Source of the DNA: Physcia stellaris
Taxonomy: Eukaryota; Ascomycota; Lecanoromycetes; Caliciales; Physciaceae
DNA length: 64,000 nucleotides
Direction of reading: 5' to 3'
Assembly (NCBI GenBank): GCA_018902385.1
Contig: JABSSW010000016.1
Coordinates: 310,001-374,000 of the forward strand
Part shown: in pieces, positions 43,872 to 55,300 of the stretch
Layout of the letters: each line of letters starts with the position of its first letter
How positions within the stretch are numbered: position 1 is the stretch's first letter
Position numbers and translations under genes: made by a program
Notes under the pieces: model-generated
The model's database searches: none
The model's input: only the letters and a program-made list of their open reading frames with translations
What the model was told of the DNA's origin: nothing

Positions 43872-45508
43872 GACGAAGGATTCTGAGTCATCAGAGATAA
43901 TCCGAATAAGGCAGGTCGAGATAACGGCGCGTAGGAAGCATCTTAGATGTCGCGTCTTTCACTGGACATCTGACCTCTGCAGGGTGAGGCGATGTCGGCT
44001 TTATTCTCCTCGTATGGCCTATTAATACAAACATTCCATATTCGTTTATCATTTGTCATGAATGGCAGGGCTTCTGTTCGAGCAAGCTCTGTCGGTGAAT
44101 ACTTTTGCCGAGCTGCGTTGGCTCGTTCTTTCGTGTGTTCCTCGTCACAGTCGCTGTACGAGGTGCTCGTATTCCTAGAAGCTCACCAATCTCCACTAAT
44201 AGCATCCAGACCTACGGACTCGGCTGGACACCATAGATCTCATTTTCATTCCATATTGCATTAGCAATCAGACAATCGTATCAAAGAAAGTACTCTCGAT
44301 CCTCGTCTGGTTAGAAAAGCTCTACTACCAATGGGTAGCGACAGCAGTGGCCTACCAATGCTTGGACTGAGGAGAGACAAGCAGGATCCTGGATCATCGA
44401 TTGAGCCTGCAATCATCCAGGGGCCAGGGCAGATGATCCAACGCCTATCCTTCCACCCCAATATCATCGTCACAAAAACCCCGGTTCAGAAACATGCACG
44501 ACCTCGACCCGATAGCCTGACTTGGGGAAAACAGCCAGTCCAAGGACTCATCCATATCACGTTCGTGTTCTGAAGTTCTATGACGGGTAATCATGATCAC
44601 GACTACTTCGTGAGCGGTTCACATCTCTCGTCAGCACTCGATTTTGTCCTGCCAAGTGCTGGAGACACGAGTCTGTTCTACTTCATCGTCTAATTACAGA
44701 AGTCTATCGTATAATTTAGCACAATCATGATGGTCATTCGGAAAGGGGAGCTGCGCATAATCCTCGTGTCCCCAATGTCGAGTCAGAAATCTGGAGCAAG
44801 GTGGCTCTCCTCTAAGGTCCAGGAAGCAGGTAATCAGTGCCATGATACGACTAGACAGAAGTCGTGTAAGATGATAGGTACTCTGTGTGATCTGGTGGAT
44901 GACGAAGTGAACTAGCGTCGACCAAAGCTAAATCTGATTAACCGTTTGTGGGGAGCAGATCAGACGAAGCCTTGCCAAGCTGCAGATCCCCCTCGTATAG
45001 GCAAAGCTTGTCAGGGCCAGAACCTGGAGATCTTTGATGCATCATCCAGTAACATTGTCCGTCGCTTGGGATACGGTCGCCTACTACTGGCTCATCACCC
45101 TGCAGTTTGCGCCGTCTTCTAGTCCGCTCACGACGCTTTCTCATCGGCTTGAGTACACTCCTCTATACAGTTAACGTCTGCATGGTCATCGCTGCAACGA
45201 GCTACTCGCCATACTAGTTCGGTATAAGCCTCGAGGGAAAATGGTAGAGTTGGAACAAAGCTAACCAATTCCAAGCATCTATACGAGCACCTAGCTATAG
45301 TAACGGACAAGATGGGCTGACTACAAAGATCTAGAAGCCTTAATTACGAAGAAACCTTGGATAGGTCAGTCAAGTGCGGTGTACTCTTTAGTATATACGT
45401 ACTCCGAGTCCTGTATCACTCCTTTCTCTCTCATCTTCGAATACAGCCTCGATCTTCCAAAACCGCTTTTTTCCTTTCATCTTCTGCAGTGCTGTTCCAA
45501 GTGTCGCA
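43872..45508. other. Intergenic, no supported gene
   Basis: 1.6 kb. ORFs at 44331-44573 (80 codons) and 44727-44915 (62 codons) start with ATG but show no motif. 45380-45508 is pyrimidine-rich leader of the secreted-protein gene. Confidence 0.3.
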
Positions 45509-48139
45509 ATGGCTGTCAAAAAGTCATCAAACATCGTCGTCTCCGCCCTTCTTGCCTCTATAGCTCCACTCGTGTCCTCAACCCCCTTAGCCAATAGCCC
45601 GGAAGACCTAGCAGCACGTGGACTTTCTACCTGTGCAGTTGTCTCGGATATCCTCAAGGTTCTCAACAAGCCCACGATAAGTGCCTCAGCCACCAAATTC
45701 TGTAGCTCTTTCATTTCCATCCCACTTCGGACATCTACCACCGTTTCAACAACTACGCTTACTCCGGCTCCGGTGACTACGACCACTGTTGTGACCGTTT
45801 CGACGTTAGTGCACAATCTCCGCATGTATGGAATAGAGAAGTGCAGAAACTAATAGCCGCAGAACAACCGTCGTCACCTCGACCTTGGGTCTCCCTGTCA
45901 CCACACCACCCGCAGCGAAGGAAAAGCGCGGTGGCAGCTTGCCCGTTTATGTGAGCGCATATGCTTCTAGCAAGATTTCTGCGGCCTGTTCCTGCCTATC
46001 CATCACCCCTGCAACGACCACTGTCAAAACAACAAGTACGGTGACAGCCCCGGCTTTGGTAGGCCCTCCTTCACGCAGTATCGGAGACCAGACAGATCTA
46101 ACTTCGTTCCAGACCGCCACCGTAACATCGACGACCACTTCCACTTCTACGTCGACCTCTACAGTGCTTGGTGTGGCATCTCAATGTCTTCCAGCTGCAA
46201 TCTCCGCAAGCCCTGTCAGTCTCATTCAACCAGGTCTCGAGGGAATCGCTGGTACAGCCGAACAAGTGCGCTCCGGATTCCCTATCAACAACGTCCAAGA
46301 CTGCTGCAGTGCCTGCTACCTTGCAACATCCAGCTGTGTAGCTTTCACCTACGGGGTATGAAATCCCACATGCACATCCATGCCCCCCTCCAACCGAGTC
46401 TTCATATGAAACTAACACTTGCATCCATCCACAGAATCTGGACAACGAGCAAGTCACTTTCCCTCCAGTCCTGGATAACCCCAGCACAGTCAACACCTGC
46501 CGTATCTGTTGCGAATCCAAGCCTGAGCCCGATTGGGACTAGCTTATTGCCTCTGTATATTAGCGAGCAATTTCCCACTTTCATCCGATGTATCCTACAC
46601 CTACACCTCCATAGTCATAACAATCAATACATGATTATGAACCCCCATTATACTCCAACAGGTTATGAGCCCGGCGCTATACGCGTCGCAACCTCACGAT
46701 GAACACTACATCGTTCTTACATACATTCAACAAGCGTGCAAGCCACACGGTCATCGTCGCAATTTGCCACCGAGCAAAAATCCCTCACTCATCAACGCAA
46801 CGCGTTTCCCGTTACTATTCATTGTAACTAACATTGTATAGTGAGCTCTGAGCATACAAGTCACTGAAACCTTACATACTCAAGCCGATTGGAACATACC
46901 CAGACCTAATGAAACATACCCAGGCCTACTGGGACATACCAGGCCTATTGGAACATACCAGGCCTACCAGGCCTATTGGAACATACCAGGCCTATTGGGA
47001 CATACCAGGCCTATTGGAACATACCCAGGCCTAATGGAACAGCCCATGGATAAATGTGCAGTCATTGCTGGTAAACCAAAGCCATTGACGCTTCTACCAA
47101 GCCATTGTTGACTGTATCATTGCTGGCCATACACAGTCTTGCTGGTAAATCAAAGCCATTGATGCTATACCAAGCCATTGTTGACTGAGAGCCATTGCTG
47201 GTAAATCAAGGCCATTGATGCTATACCAAGCCATTGTTGACTGAAAGCCATCAAGCTGCAAATTACAGAGCCATCAAGCTATCACTTATACATTATACAA
47301 AGCCATCAAGCTGCAAATTACCAAGCCATCAAGCTATCACTTATACATTATACAAAGCCATCAAGCTGCAAATTACCAAGAGCCATCAAGCTATCACTTA
47401 TACATTATCCAGCCATCAAGCTGCAAATTATCAAGTCATCAAGCTATCATTTATACATTATCAAGCCATCAAGCTATCACTACAATATCTATACATATCA
47501 CGAGTATCCTGTCAGTGATTGCTGGGTATTTTTTTGCTCTGCCTCGCTCTAGGAAGCTCTTCAATACAAAGCTTTATAGTTAAGTATTACAAGCAAGATA
47601 CTTACCTTGAAGCTGAGCGATATGACGCCCCAGCAATCACTGACAAAGAAGAGCTATGTAATGGAACATACATAGCAAGAACGTCTACTATATATATTGG
47701 CCGAATCGGCTTATCATTTCATTTGTCGGAGATGCTGAGCACTCTTCCCAGTTTTCCCACAGGGTTTTTAAGGGTTTAACGAGGCCAGCGGGAGCATAAT
47801 TGGAGATTCATTAGGAGAACAACAATCCGTCCCAACCGAACTCGGTTTGAGGGGGGGTGTTGCGAATCCAAGCCTGAGCCCGATTGGGACTAGCTTATTG
47901 CCTCTGTATATTAGCGAGCAATTTCCCACTTTCATCCGATGTATCCTACACCTACACACACCTCCATAGTCATAACAATCAATACATGATTATGAACCCC
48001 ATTATACTCCAACAGTATCTACCGCGATGTCTTTGGCAATTGCGCCCAGGATGTCGCGGTGTTCTTACAACCCCAACCCCCACTGGATGGTGAAGTCAAC
48101 AATTTCGGAATTGGGCCTTGTACGCCTGACACGTCGTGA
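45509..48139 (+). CDS. Secreted Ser/Thr-rich, apple/PAN-like protein, split by an LTR element
   Basis: Host gene. Exons 45509-45804, 45863-46355 and 46435 onward; introns 58 and 79 bp keep frame. The signal peptide is VVSALLASIAPLVSSTP. It is followed by Thr-rich stretches, a KEKR Kex2-like site, and a Cys-rich C-terminal region with QDCCSACYLATSSCVAF, which resembles apple/PAN-type modules of fungal cell-surface proteins. The last exon is interrupted at 46507 by a 1508-bp LTR element. As it stands the frame ends inside the element after 11 codons. Downstream of the element, 48020-48139 continues in the host frame (YRDVFGNCAQDV ... GIGPCTPDTS), so the original gene ended at 48139. Role: probably cell wall or secreted adhesin-like; not certain. 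Confidence 0.7.
46507..46660 (+). repeat. 5' LTR (154 bp)
   Basis: TG...CA ended, contains a TATA-like TGTATATTAG. Near-identical to the copy at 47858-48014. Confidence 0.85.
46888..47042 (+). repeat. Minisatellite 1 inside LTR element
   Basis: About seven tandem units of roughly 19-21 bp based on GGAACATACCAGGCCTATT, with some units shortened. Confidence 0.75.
47085..47250 (+). repeat. Minisatellite 2 inside LTR element
   Basis: Repeated units containing GCCATTGCTGGTAAATCAA and CCAAGCCATTGTTGACTG, about 60 bp each, two to three copies. Confidence 0.65.
47250..47485 (+). repeat. Minisatellite 3 inside LTR element
   Basis: Units of about 55 bp alternating AGCCATCAAGCTGCAAATTA and AGCCATCAAGCTATCACTTA, around four copies with a decayed end. 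Confidence 0.75.
47858..48014 (+). repeat. 3' LTR (157 bp)
   Basis: Direct repeat of 46507-46660, preceded by the purine tract and followed by the GTATC duplication. Confidence 0.85.
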
Positions 48140-49842
48140 TCAACGAGGGTACCAGAAACTGGCTTGGGGGACACTCGGAGAGCATGAGTGACCAACTTCT
48201 TTCTTGGAGTTGGCTACGGAGTTACAGTATCGGTAATGATCAACTGATTCGGAGTAAAACTGGATTGGTCTTTTATTGTGTATCATAAAAGCATGATTTG
48301 TGTATGAGAATTAGTTTGCTACCTCGCTAGCGCTTTGACCCCTACACAATTTTCCGATGCGGGACGGCCGTCCATCCCCGGATTCTTCGAGCAGAGTGTC
48401 TTCAGATAGGACCTCCCAAAGACGGGGAACCTGATGCTGACTACAAAATCCACCCCATCTCGACACTCAATCTCATCCGGGGCAAGTCGCTTTCCAGATC
48501 CCTTAGCTCGTCATTGAAGCAACCCAACCCCGGTGTCTGATTATACACACCCTAATCCTACCCGAAAATACAGGTAGACAAGGGGGTCCTGGCCTTCGGC
48601 TAAGGGATATATAATGATTCCCCTCGCTGATGTACCTTCAACCCAAATAACTCCGCTCCGATGCCATACCCCAGCACAATCCAATTCACCCTCTCACGCA
48701 TCACCCCTTTCAACACACCACGCACTGAATCCCATCTCCCATCTCCATCCCTATCACCTAACCCACGCTCTATCAATATCATATCCCCCAAAAGATTCGC
48801 ACAGTCATTCTCCTCTCCCGACGATAAGCACAGCTCTAGCTCTTGATTAACAAGGTAATTCTAGGGATAGGGTACTACCGGCTGGGATTCTGGTGGATCG
48901 GGTCTGGGCTAGGGTGGTGGGGGATGTGTAATTAGGTAGAAGAAGGGAGGGTTTTGGGGGTTTTGGGGGTTTTGGGGGTTTTTGGGGGAGAGGGATGGGG
49001 GGGCTTTGAAGGGAGAAGGGGGAGAGGGGGTTTGGGGTTTAAAGTGGGGGAGGAAGGGGGAGAGGGGGAGAGAGATGATTGAGAGCTTTTGTGAATCTGG
49101 ATTTGGATCTGAGGGTTTGCTTTCTATCTTCCTACTTCTATCATCTCTCCTCTCCCTTCTTTTTTTCTTCTTTCCTTCTTTCTATCTTTCCTTTTTCCAC
49201 TATCTTCCCTCCCTCCCTCCTCCATCCTTCGGGGTCTGAGGGTCGTAGGTAGGTGCATACTCAACTTTCTAGAGCCCCGCATCGAGACGGTCATCGGTGG
49301 AGATCGATAATCTCGCATCCAGCTTAATCACCTTTCACATTTAAACACATTAGCTTTAATGTTCTCATAGATAAATGCTGCGAGAACAGGTGCATCCATC
49401 TTTCATGAAAACCTTCCCTGTCACATTCTCTCTACTTTCCTTCGATCAATACGTATGTACGACCGGAGTCTTCTCGCGCATCAAATATTCAGTGTCTTGA
49501 ATTTCGTAGGTCGCACCTTCCGTGTGGGAGGAAGAGGAGGGGGGATGGATTGGATGGAGAGGCAAGGGCGTTGCTACGTTGACGGCTGGGGGGTTTTAAT
49601 CAGGGGATGGGGGCGGGAGGGGAGATATGTACCTTGGGTGGAAGGTCATTTGGATATCTACAGTCTACATATTTCTTCTACAGTTCTACAGTCTTATCGA
49701 GTATGGCTTCCACTTGTAGCTCGCACCCCCACTCGTGGGGAACGGTTCTAGGGATGGGCGGCTGCTGCCATCGCCGGCGAGGAAGATTCTGAATGTGCCT
49801 GGTGTGGACCTCCTCCCCATTCCCCCCATCCACTCTCACGTA
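48140..49842. other. Intergenic with G-rich and pyrimidine tracts
   Basis: No gene. 48951-49010 has four units of TTTTGGGGG and further G runs, so it could form a G-quadruplex on the plus strand. 49122-49230 is an almost pure pyrimidine tract. Short ORFs here are low-complexity by-products. Confidence 0.55.
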
Positions 49843-50619
49843 ATGAATCTAACACCCCACCAAAAAGACAATGTCAAAGCAACATCGCTCCGAATCGACA
49901 GACTACTCGCTTCGCCCAGCACCCTCGAAGAATTCGGCACGTTCTTGTACGCTTCGGGATTTAAAGTGAATGCATTCAGTTTCACTCTGAATTCTGCGAG
50001 TGGAAATCAAATTGGAAATGGGAATGGGAGTCAGAATGGAACGGGAGCCGAAACCGGAGCTGGGAATCGAAATGGTACCGAACTCAGAACCGAGAGATCG
50101 AAAAGGAAGACAAACGACGTCTGGGACGTAAAAGCCTTGGTCACGTCCTGGAAACCGTATTTGCTGTGGTACATGCTCGAGGCCGGCACCCCGGCTTCTT
50201 CCTCCTACGTCGATATCGCTGCGAGCATGACATTCGGTGCGTTGTACGCCAAATACTTCGGGTCGAAAACCCCTGGGGGTGCTGAGAGTGGAATAAGCGG
50301 AGGGGGAACAACGAGCCCAACGCTCGTCGCGCACCTGTTCAGCGCCTTCATGCAGTACAGCACCGCCCTACGCCGTCGGGAATTCCGCGATTGGGCGCCG
50401 TGGTATCAGAGGAGAGGGAAGAAGCAAGAACAGAGGGAGGCGTTGAAGAGTTATATCTTAGATGGTGACCTTGAGCATGAACGGCGGTTTAGGGAGATCT
50501 TGAGGGAGATTGAGGAGGCGGAGGATAAGGAGTTGGGTCGTGAGGCTACGCTTTTGGGGCTTGAGAGGGAGTTTATGAGGTTTTGTGATCGGGAGGGGAT
50601 TGAGATTGTGCCGACATGA
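49843..50619 (+). CDS. Hypothetical protein, 258 aa
   Basis: Single exon, ATG at 49843 (MNLTPHQKDNVKA); the open frame reaches 49735 without an earlier ATG. Residues 45-85 are a Gly/Asn-rich low-complexity run. The rest looks folded: WDVKALVTSWKPYLLWYML, YVDIAASMTFGALYAKYFG, HLFSAFMQYSTALRRREFRD, then a long charged helix with EIEEAEDKELGREATLLGLE. No family recognised. Coding is likely from composition and length; cytosolic or nuclear. Confidence 0.6.
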   Translation: MNLTPHQKDNVKATSLRIDRLLASPSTLEEFGTFLYASGFKVNAFSFTLNSASGNQIGNGNGSQNGTGAETGAGNRNGTELRTERSKRKTNDVWDVKALVTSWKPYLLWYMLEAGTPASSSYVDIAASMTFGALYAKYFGSKTPGGAESGISGGGTTSPTLVAHLFSAFMQYSTALRRREFRDWAPWYQRRGKKQEQREALKSYILDGDLEHERRFREILREIEEAEDKELGREATLLGLEREFMRFCDREGIEIVPT

Positions 50620-52382
50620 TGTGAGCTTGGATTGTTGGTGGTGATGGAAGGGTGGACGATGGAGGATTCGAAGATGGTGCTGGTTATGAGATATTTGTTC
50701 GAATTGTGCGTCATTGATTTCTGTTGTCTGGGAATATTGTTAGTGTCACGTTTGTGCAGTACGAATGAGGAGTCTGGTAGGTTGGCGGACTGGGCTCCCT
50801 TAGTCTTTGAGAATGTATCCATGCCTCCCCTTCTAGAAAACGTACCAATAGCGGTCGTCTCCTAATATTGATGCCACCTCGCCCTGGGCAAAAGTGAGTG
50901 CCGATATATGACGCGAATCACTCGTCAGAGCAAGATTACTCGTCTTCGTAATGCAGAACATGTCTTGATTTGAACGGAGTTTCAGACTCGACGTCTTTCG
51001 CTAATCGGGCTCTCTGTTCGTTCTCGTTTTGGTGAATGATTGCGTTCGTGTGAAGATTATGTAGGAAGGAGATCGGCACTCAGTTCTACTCTGGGCGAGT
51101 GCCAGTGCCATCAGACGATGGAGCGAAAGAATGACTAACCAGTGGACCTATGTTAGAGTGGTCTGCGCCTTGGTTCGTTAGGTCTAGGTAGTAATCGCTA
51201 GGGATAGGAAGGAGTGCCAACTTTGGAGATACAGGGAAATTAGGTGACATGACAGAGTATCTGAAATTCTAGCTATCTTCAATGGGGAATGAAAACCACG
51301 ATGGTTGACAGGGAAATTTCTCCTCACCTCGGCTCATGTCTGTGTGAGAGAGAAGGAATATTTCTAGCACGAAGAACGTAGAAGACTTCAGCATTATCAA
51401 TGTTGAATAGGTCTTCTTTTTGGTAGGAGTTAACCGTCTATCTCAAGGTAAATGATAGCTGGATCTCTACAACCCTGATCTAACCCTACACTGAACAAGC
51501 TTTCGATTGAGTTTTTGGCATTTCGACATCTTTTAACGAGATATAAGCTCCCACCAATCGAATCAACTCCTTCGCATTTCCCCTCTTCCTCGCGCTAAAG
51601 GATGCCACTTGTCCCTTCCTGGATCAGGGGACTTCAGGGGTAAACCCTGAACTTTTTTTTTTCTGCAAAAGAAAATCGGTGCAGCTTCTCAAACATGCGG
51701 TGCCTCTCATGCCACGAAAACGGGTCCGTTGCCGTTGCATATGAAAGCTTGGACGGATGATTGCTGGAGCTTGCTTCACAGCTGCTCAATGGCTGGAGAC
51801 AGGAGACTTTATCGGGTTCTGTGCAGGAGAAACTGCATCGGCTGTGCAGGAGTGGAGGCTCCGTGGGGTGGTTGGTGCCTTTTCAACGTTCGCCTGGAAA
51901 TTGATAGAGCTTGCAATTCCAGCTTTCAATCAGGTTTTGGACAAGAAGATCAATCAATAAATCGACTGTTGATCGAAGGATGTCGTCTTGTTCCTGTTTC
52001 AGACCGCAATGATAGTGTGACTCCCAAAACGAAGGTTCAGTATCCCAGCCGTGGATCCTTGCTGTTCCGTCCCGCCGCCAACACATCTGCGCAGACACCA
52101 GAGCTGCGCATCCCACCCCTTTAATCCACATGCCATGATGCCAGCGTCAACCCAATCCTACATGCTGCAAGCTGTGCTTTGACAGCCGATCTTTTGGGGG
52201 CTCGTGGTTCAGCTACTGCATGTTTGCTTACACATCGCCGAGACGCGATGTGTTGCTAAGAACCTTCCTCTAGTCTCTAGCTTCGAGGCGCCTCATTCTC
52301 CCAATCAAGCAGAGGCGCATTGGCTTCCTATTTGTCCAGCTTTCACACTCGTTCAGAGCTGCATCCGTCCAGCCAGCTCATC
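50620..52382. other. Intergenic, likely long 5' leader of the Sec7 gene
   Basis: 1.8 kb. ORFs around 51729-52124 have no ATG-started long product of note and lie in the probable 5' UTR. A poly-T run sits at 51653-51662. Confidence 0.35.
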
Positions 52383-55300
52383 ATGGCAACGATCAATCGG
52401 AAAGATACCCCAGCGCCTACAATGCACCGCCCGAATCCTCCGGCATCGCTAGATCTCAAGGGCGCACCCACTAACGCGTCGTCATACCATCATTCACCAC
52501 CTCTCACACCTCCGTATCGGATCCGAATGAAGGGTGGCCGTGCGCCCAGAGTTCAACCAAATCGACCGACCCCACGCGAAACAATTGGGCATGGTCTCAC
52601 AGAGGGCAATCCGAGTAACGCAAGGGGCGCAGGAGGAAATGAACCACTGCGGAAGGAGAGGATATCACATGACCTGTCCTTGACCGAGAATCCACGTCAT
52701 TCGGTCGTTGATAATATGCTCCTGTCGCTCAACCCTGACCAACCTCGATACGTATCACCCCCAGCTACACAGCGGCCTCCCCTCTCCGCCGGCTCCCAAT
52801 TGAGCTCCGTCAAAAGCGTGAGGCACCGCGGACGCCTTCACTCCTCCTCATCTGCTTCGGACACTGTACCGAGTGTGGATGAGTCACCTAGTCGGTTCTC
52901 GACGCAGTTCAACCGTGGACGTCGCAGCAACAGCAGCTCCAACTTTCCAACCCCACTTGGCAGGATAGACAGTGGGAAGTATACGAAAGAGGCGGATTCT
53001 ACAAAGCGGGCAGATGTTTTCTCAAGGCAGAGCGCAGGGACAACGGATCGGTCGTCGGTGCCTGGGTCAAGAGCTGGACGGAAGGGCAGTAAGAGCAGTG
53101 GGTCGTCGAGTGTGGACTTCGGGTCGATGATGGGAGGGACAAAGTGGCAGGGTCCGCTCGGCCGACGTTCTTCCAGCTTTGACCACGGTCATCGCAGGCA
53201 AACCTCCTCTTTGGGCTCGAATCCGCCCGTGTCGATGCCAGCAACTCTCACTAAGCCGATGCCTTCCTTCGCGACTGACACCGCAGTCCCACCAATTGTC
53301 CCAAGTGGTCCTCGCAGTAGGGATCAGTCACCATCAAAGCAGCCTAGGGCTACTGCAACTGAGCGCCCTGGGAGTAATGGGTCGACCGCTCGTAGGTTGA
53401 AGAAGCACAAAGGTGACAGTATCGAGGGCGTTGGACCACGAGCGGCTAGGAGTGGATCTCCTGAAAAGAGAGGCGGATCCGAACAAGTGGTCTCATCTCA
53501 AAACACGCCGATTTCAAAGTCTACAGGCAAAGTGATCAGCCGATCCCAAAGTCCCGCAGGACCATATCAAGAAGCTACATCGGCAAGTCGACAAGGATCA
53601 ATCTCACAAGTTTTTGGCACCTCGAGGGATAGGCCTGGGTTCTTCCGCAGAGTTTTTGGATCTTCTAGACATGCGAACAACCTTTCACACGACTTGCGCC
53701 AACCACTATCAGAGTCATCCAGGAACAGCGTACGTGCAGATAGTCGGACAGGGTTCAACGTTCCAAATATGTTGAACAAGCCAGACACATCCAACGAAAC
53801 GACACACCATGTCCTCACCAAGAAGCCTTCGTCCTTTTTCCGGCGGCGGAAGAAGTCTATCTCTGAGCCAGTGGCTGGTCCCATCATTCCTACGCAAGCT
53901 CAATCGCAAGTGGGACCCATAGAAAGGCCCAACGACATGATGCCGGAAGCGAGTCCGGCGAGTAGTTTGTGGCAAGTGATGGATCCATTTTTACATCATC
54001 CAGTCACCCCACGACGAGACAGCAGCAAAGGTCCAGACACGGGGTATGCGACCATAACACCTTCATCGAGAAGACCCCCCATCAAGCCATCCTACTCTCG
54101 ACAGAAGTCTCTACAAGAGCTCGACACACCCCGCCAGGGTTATCCTAGCGGACCCACATCGGTACCACGGGAAAGTTCCAGCGCTAGCGGTAACGTCAAA
54201 TCCGACAACACATCCCTCCGTCCTCCCTCCTCTTTCCTTCATGACGACAGTAGTAACGAGGAGAAGCCTATCCATGCCCGCGATAACCTGACTCCCGGGG
54301 AACCCGATACCCAGAATCGTGACAAAGTAACTCCATGGAAAATGGAAGCTGATATGCCGCCGAAGCGTACCGTCAAGACCTTTCCGCCTGATTCCGCTTC
54401 CCACAAGGAGAATGACTCTCGCTTGAAGAGTCCGAAGACTTTCCCTCTAGAGAAACCACCAAAGCCAGTGAAAGCAGCCACTGCACTGGCCTCTCGGGAC
54501 CTGAACCTAACCACAAGTTCACCACCCAGGGCTTCTTCAAAGCAGCCCGGGACCCGAGACTGGCTGACAGCAGCACATATCTCCCCAGCTGAAGAGAAGC
54601 CTCTGCCACCAGACCCTTCGAGCAGCGAGGAACGAATGTGGCTTCAGCCCGATAAATCCGATGAGGACCTCTCTAAACCCCTAGACGCCCATAATCCGAC
54701 AGAGGTTATCGGGATATCTCCAGTAAGCGCTTATGAAACAGCCTTGTCTTCCCCAAATCAGCCAAAGCCAGATATATCCCCGGTAGATGTCACTCCAATT
54801 CGAGAAGATCGAACTACACGCCCAGAGATTGTTGTAGGCGAATGCGAGCCGACACAGCCTGATCAAGAATTAGCTGCTAAGATCTTCAACGGAGACGAAA
54901 GTCTGGTGGCAAAGGCGAAGGCCGCTGCTTGGCTGGGTGATGAAGGCCCTCAACGTGCACGGGTACGGCGGGCTTACATGGAGATGTTCGAGTGGCAGGA
55001 CATCAATATCCTGGCAGCTCTGCGTGACTTCTGTAGCAGACTCTTGTTGAAGGGTGAGACGCAGCAAGTAGACCGCTTACTCGATGAGCTATCTTCTCGC
55101 TGGTGTGCATGCAATCCCAACCATGGCTTCAAAGCAACAGGTGGGTCCCCAACTTTTGGTCGATGCCCCGAGCTAATTTACTGGTAGATGTTGTACACAC
55201 CATCTGCTACTCTATCCTCCTACTCAACACAGATCTACATATGGCGGATATCGAGTACAAAATGACACGAGCGCAGTTTCTCAAGAACACCGTACCCACC

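Larger units (their letters stand above)
46502..48019 (+). mobile_element. Young non-autonomous LTR retroelement (TRIM-like) with target duplication
   Basis: LTRs at 46507-46660 and 47858-48014 begin TGTTG and end CAACA; the element is 1508 bp long. A 5-bp direct repeat, GTATC, flanks it at 46502-46506 and 48015-48019. A purine tract (TTTGAGGGGGGG) lies directly before the second LTR, and a short presumptive primer-binding site (GGTTATGAGCCC) directly follows the first. The internal part has no gag or pol reading capacity and is largely tandem repeats, so the element depends on a partner. The LTRs differ only by two short length changes and no substitutions, which points to a recent insertion. 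Orientation is inferred from the purine tract. Confidence 0.85.

Noticed and set aside
46888-47485. CRISPR-like array
   Set aside because: Units are tandem without unique spacers and lie inside an LTR element of a eukaryote.
48951-49010. Internal telomere repeat
   Set aside because: Unit is TTTTGGGGG, not the fungal TTAGGG type, and only four copies.
51729-52124. 131-codon ORF upstream of the Sec7 gene
   Set aside because: No motif, overlapping competing frames; fits a long 5' leader.
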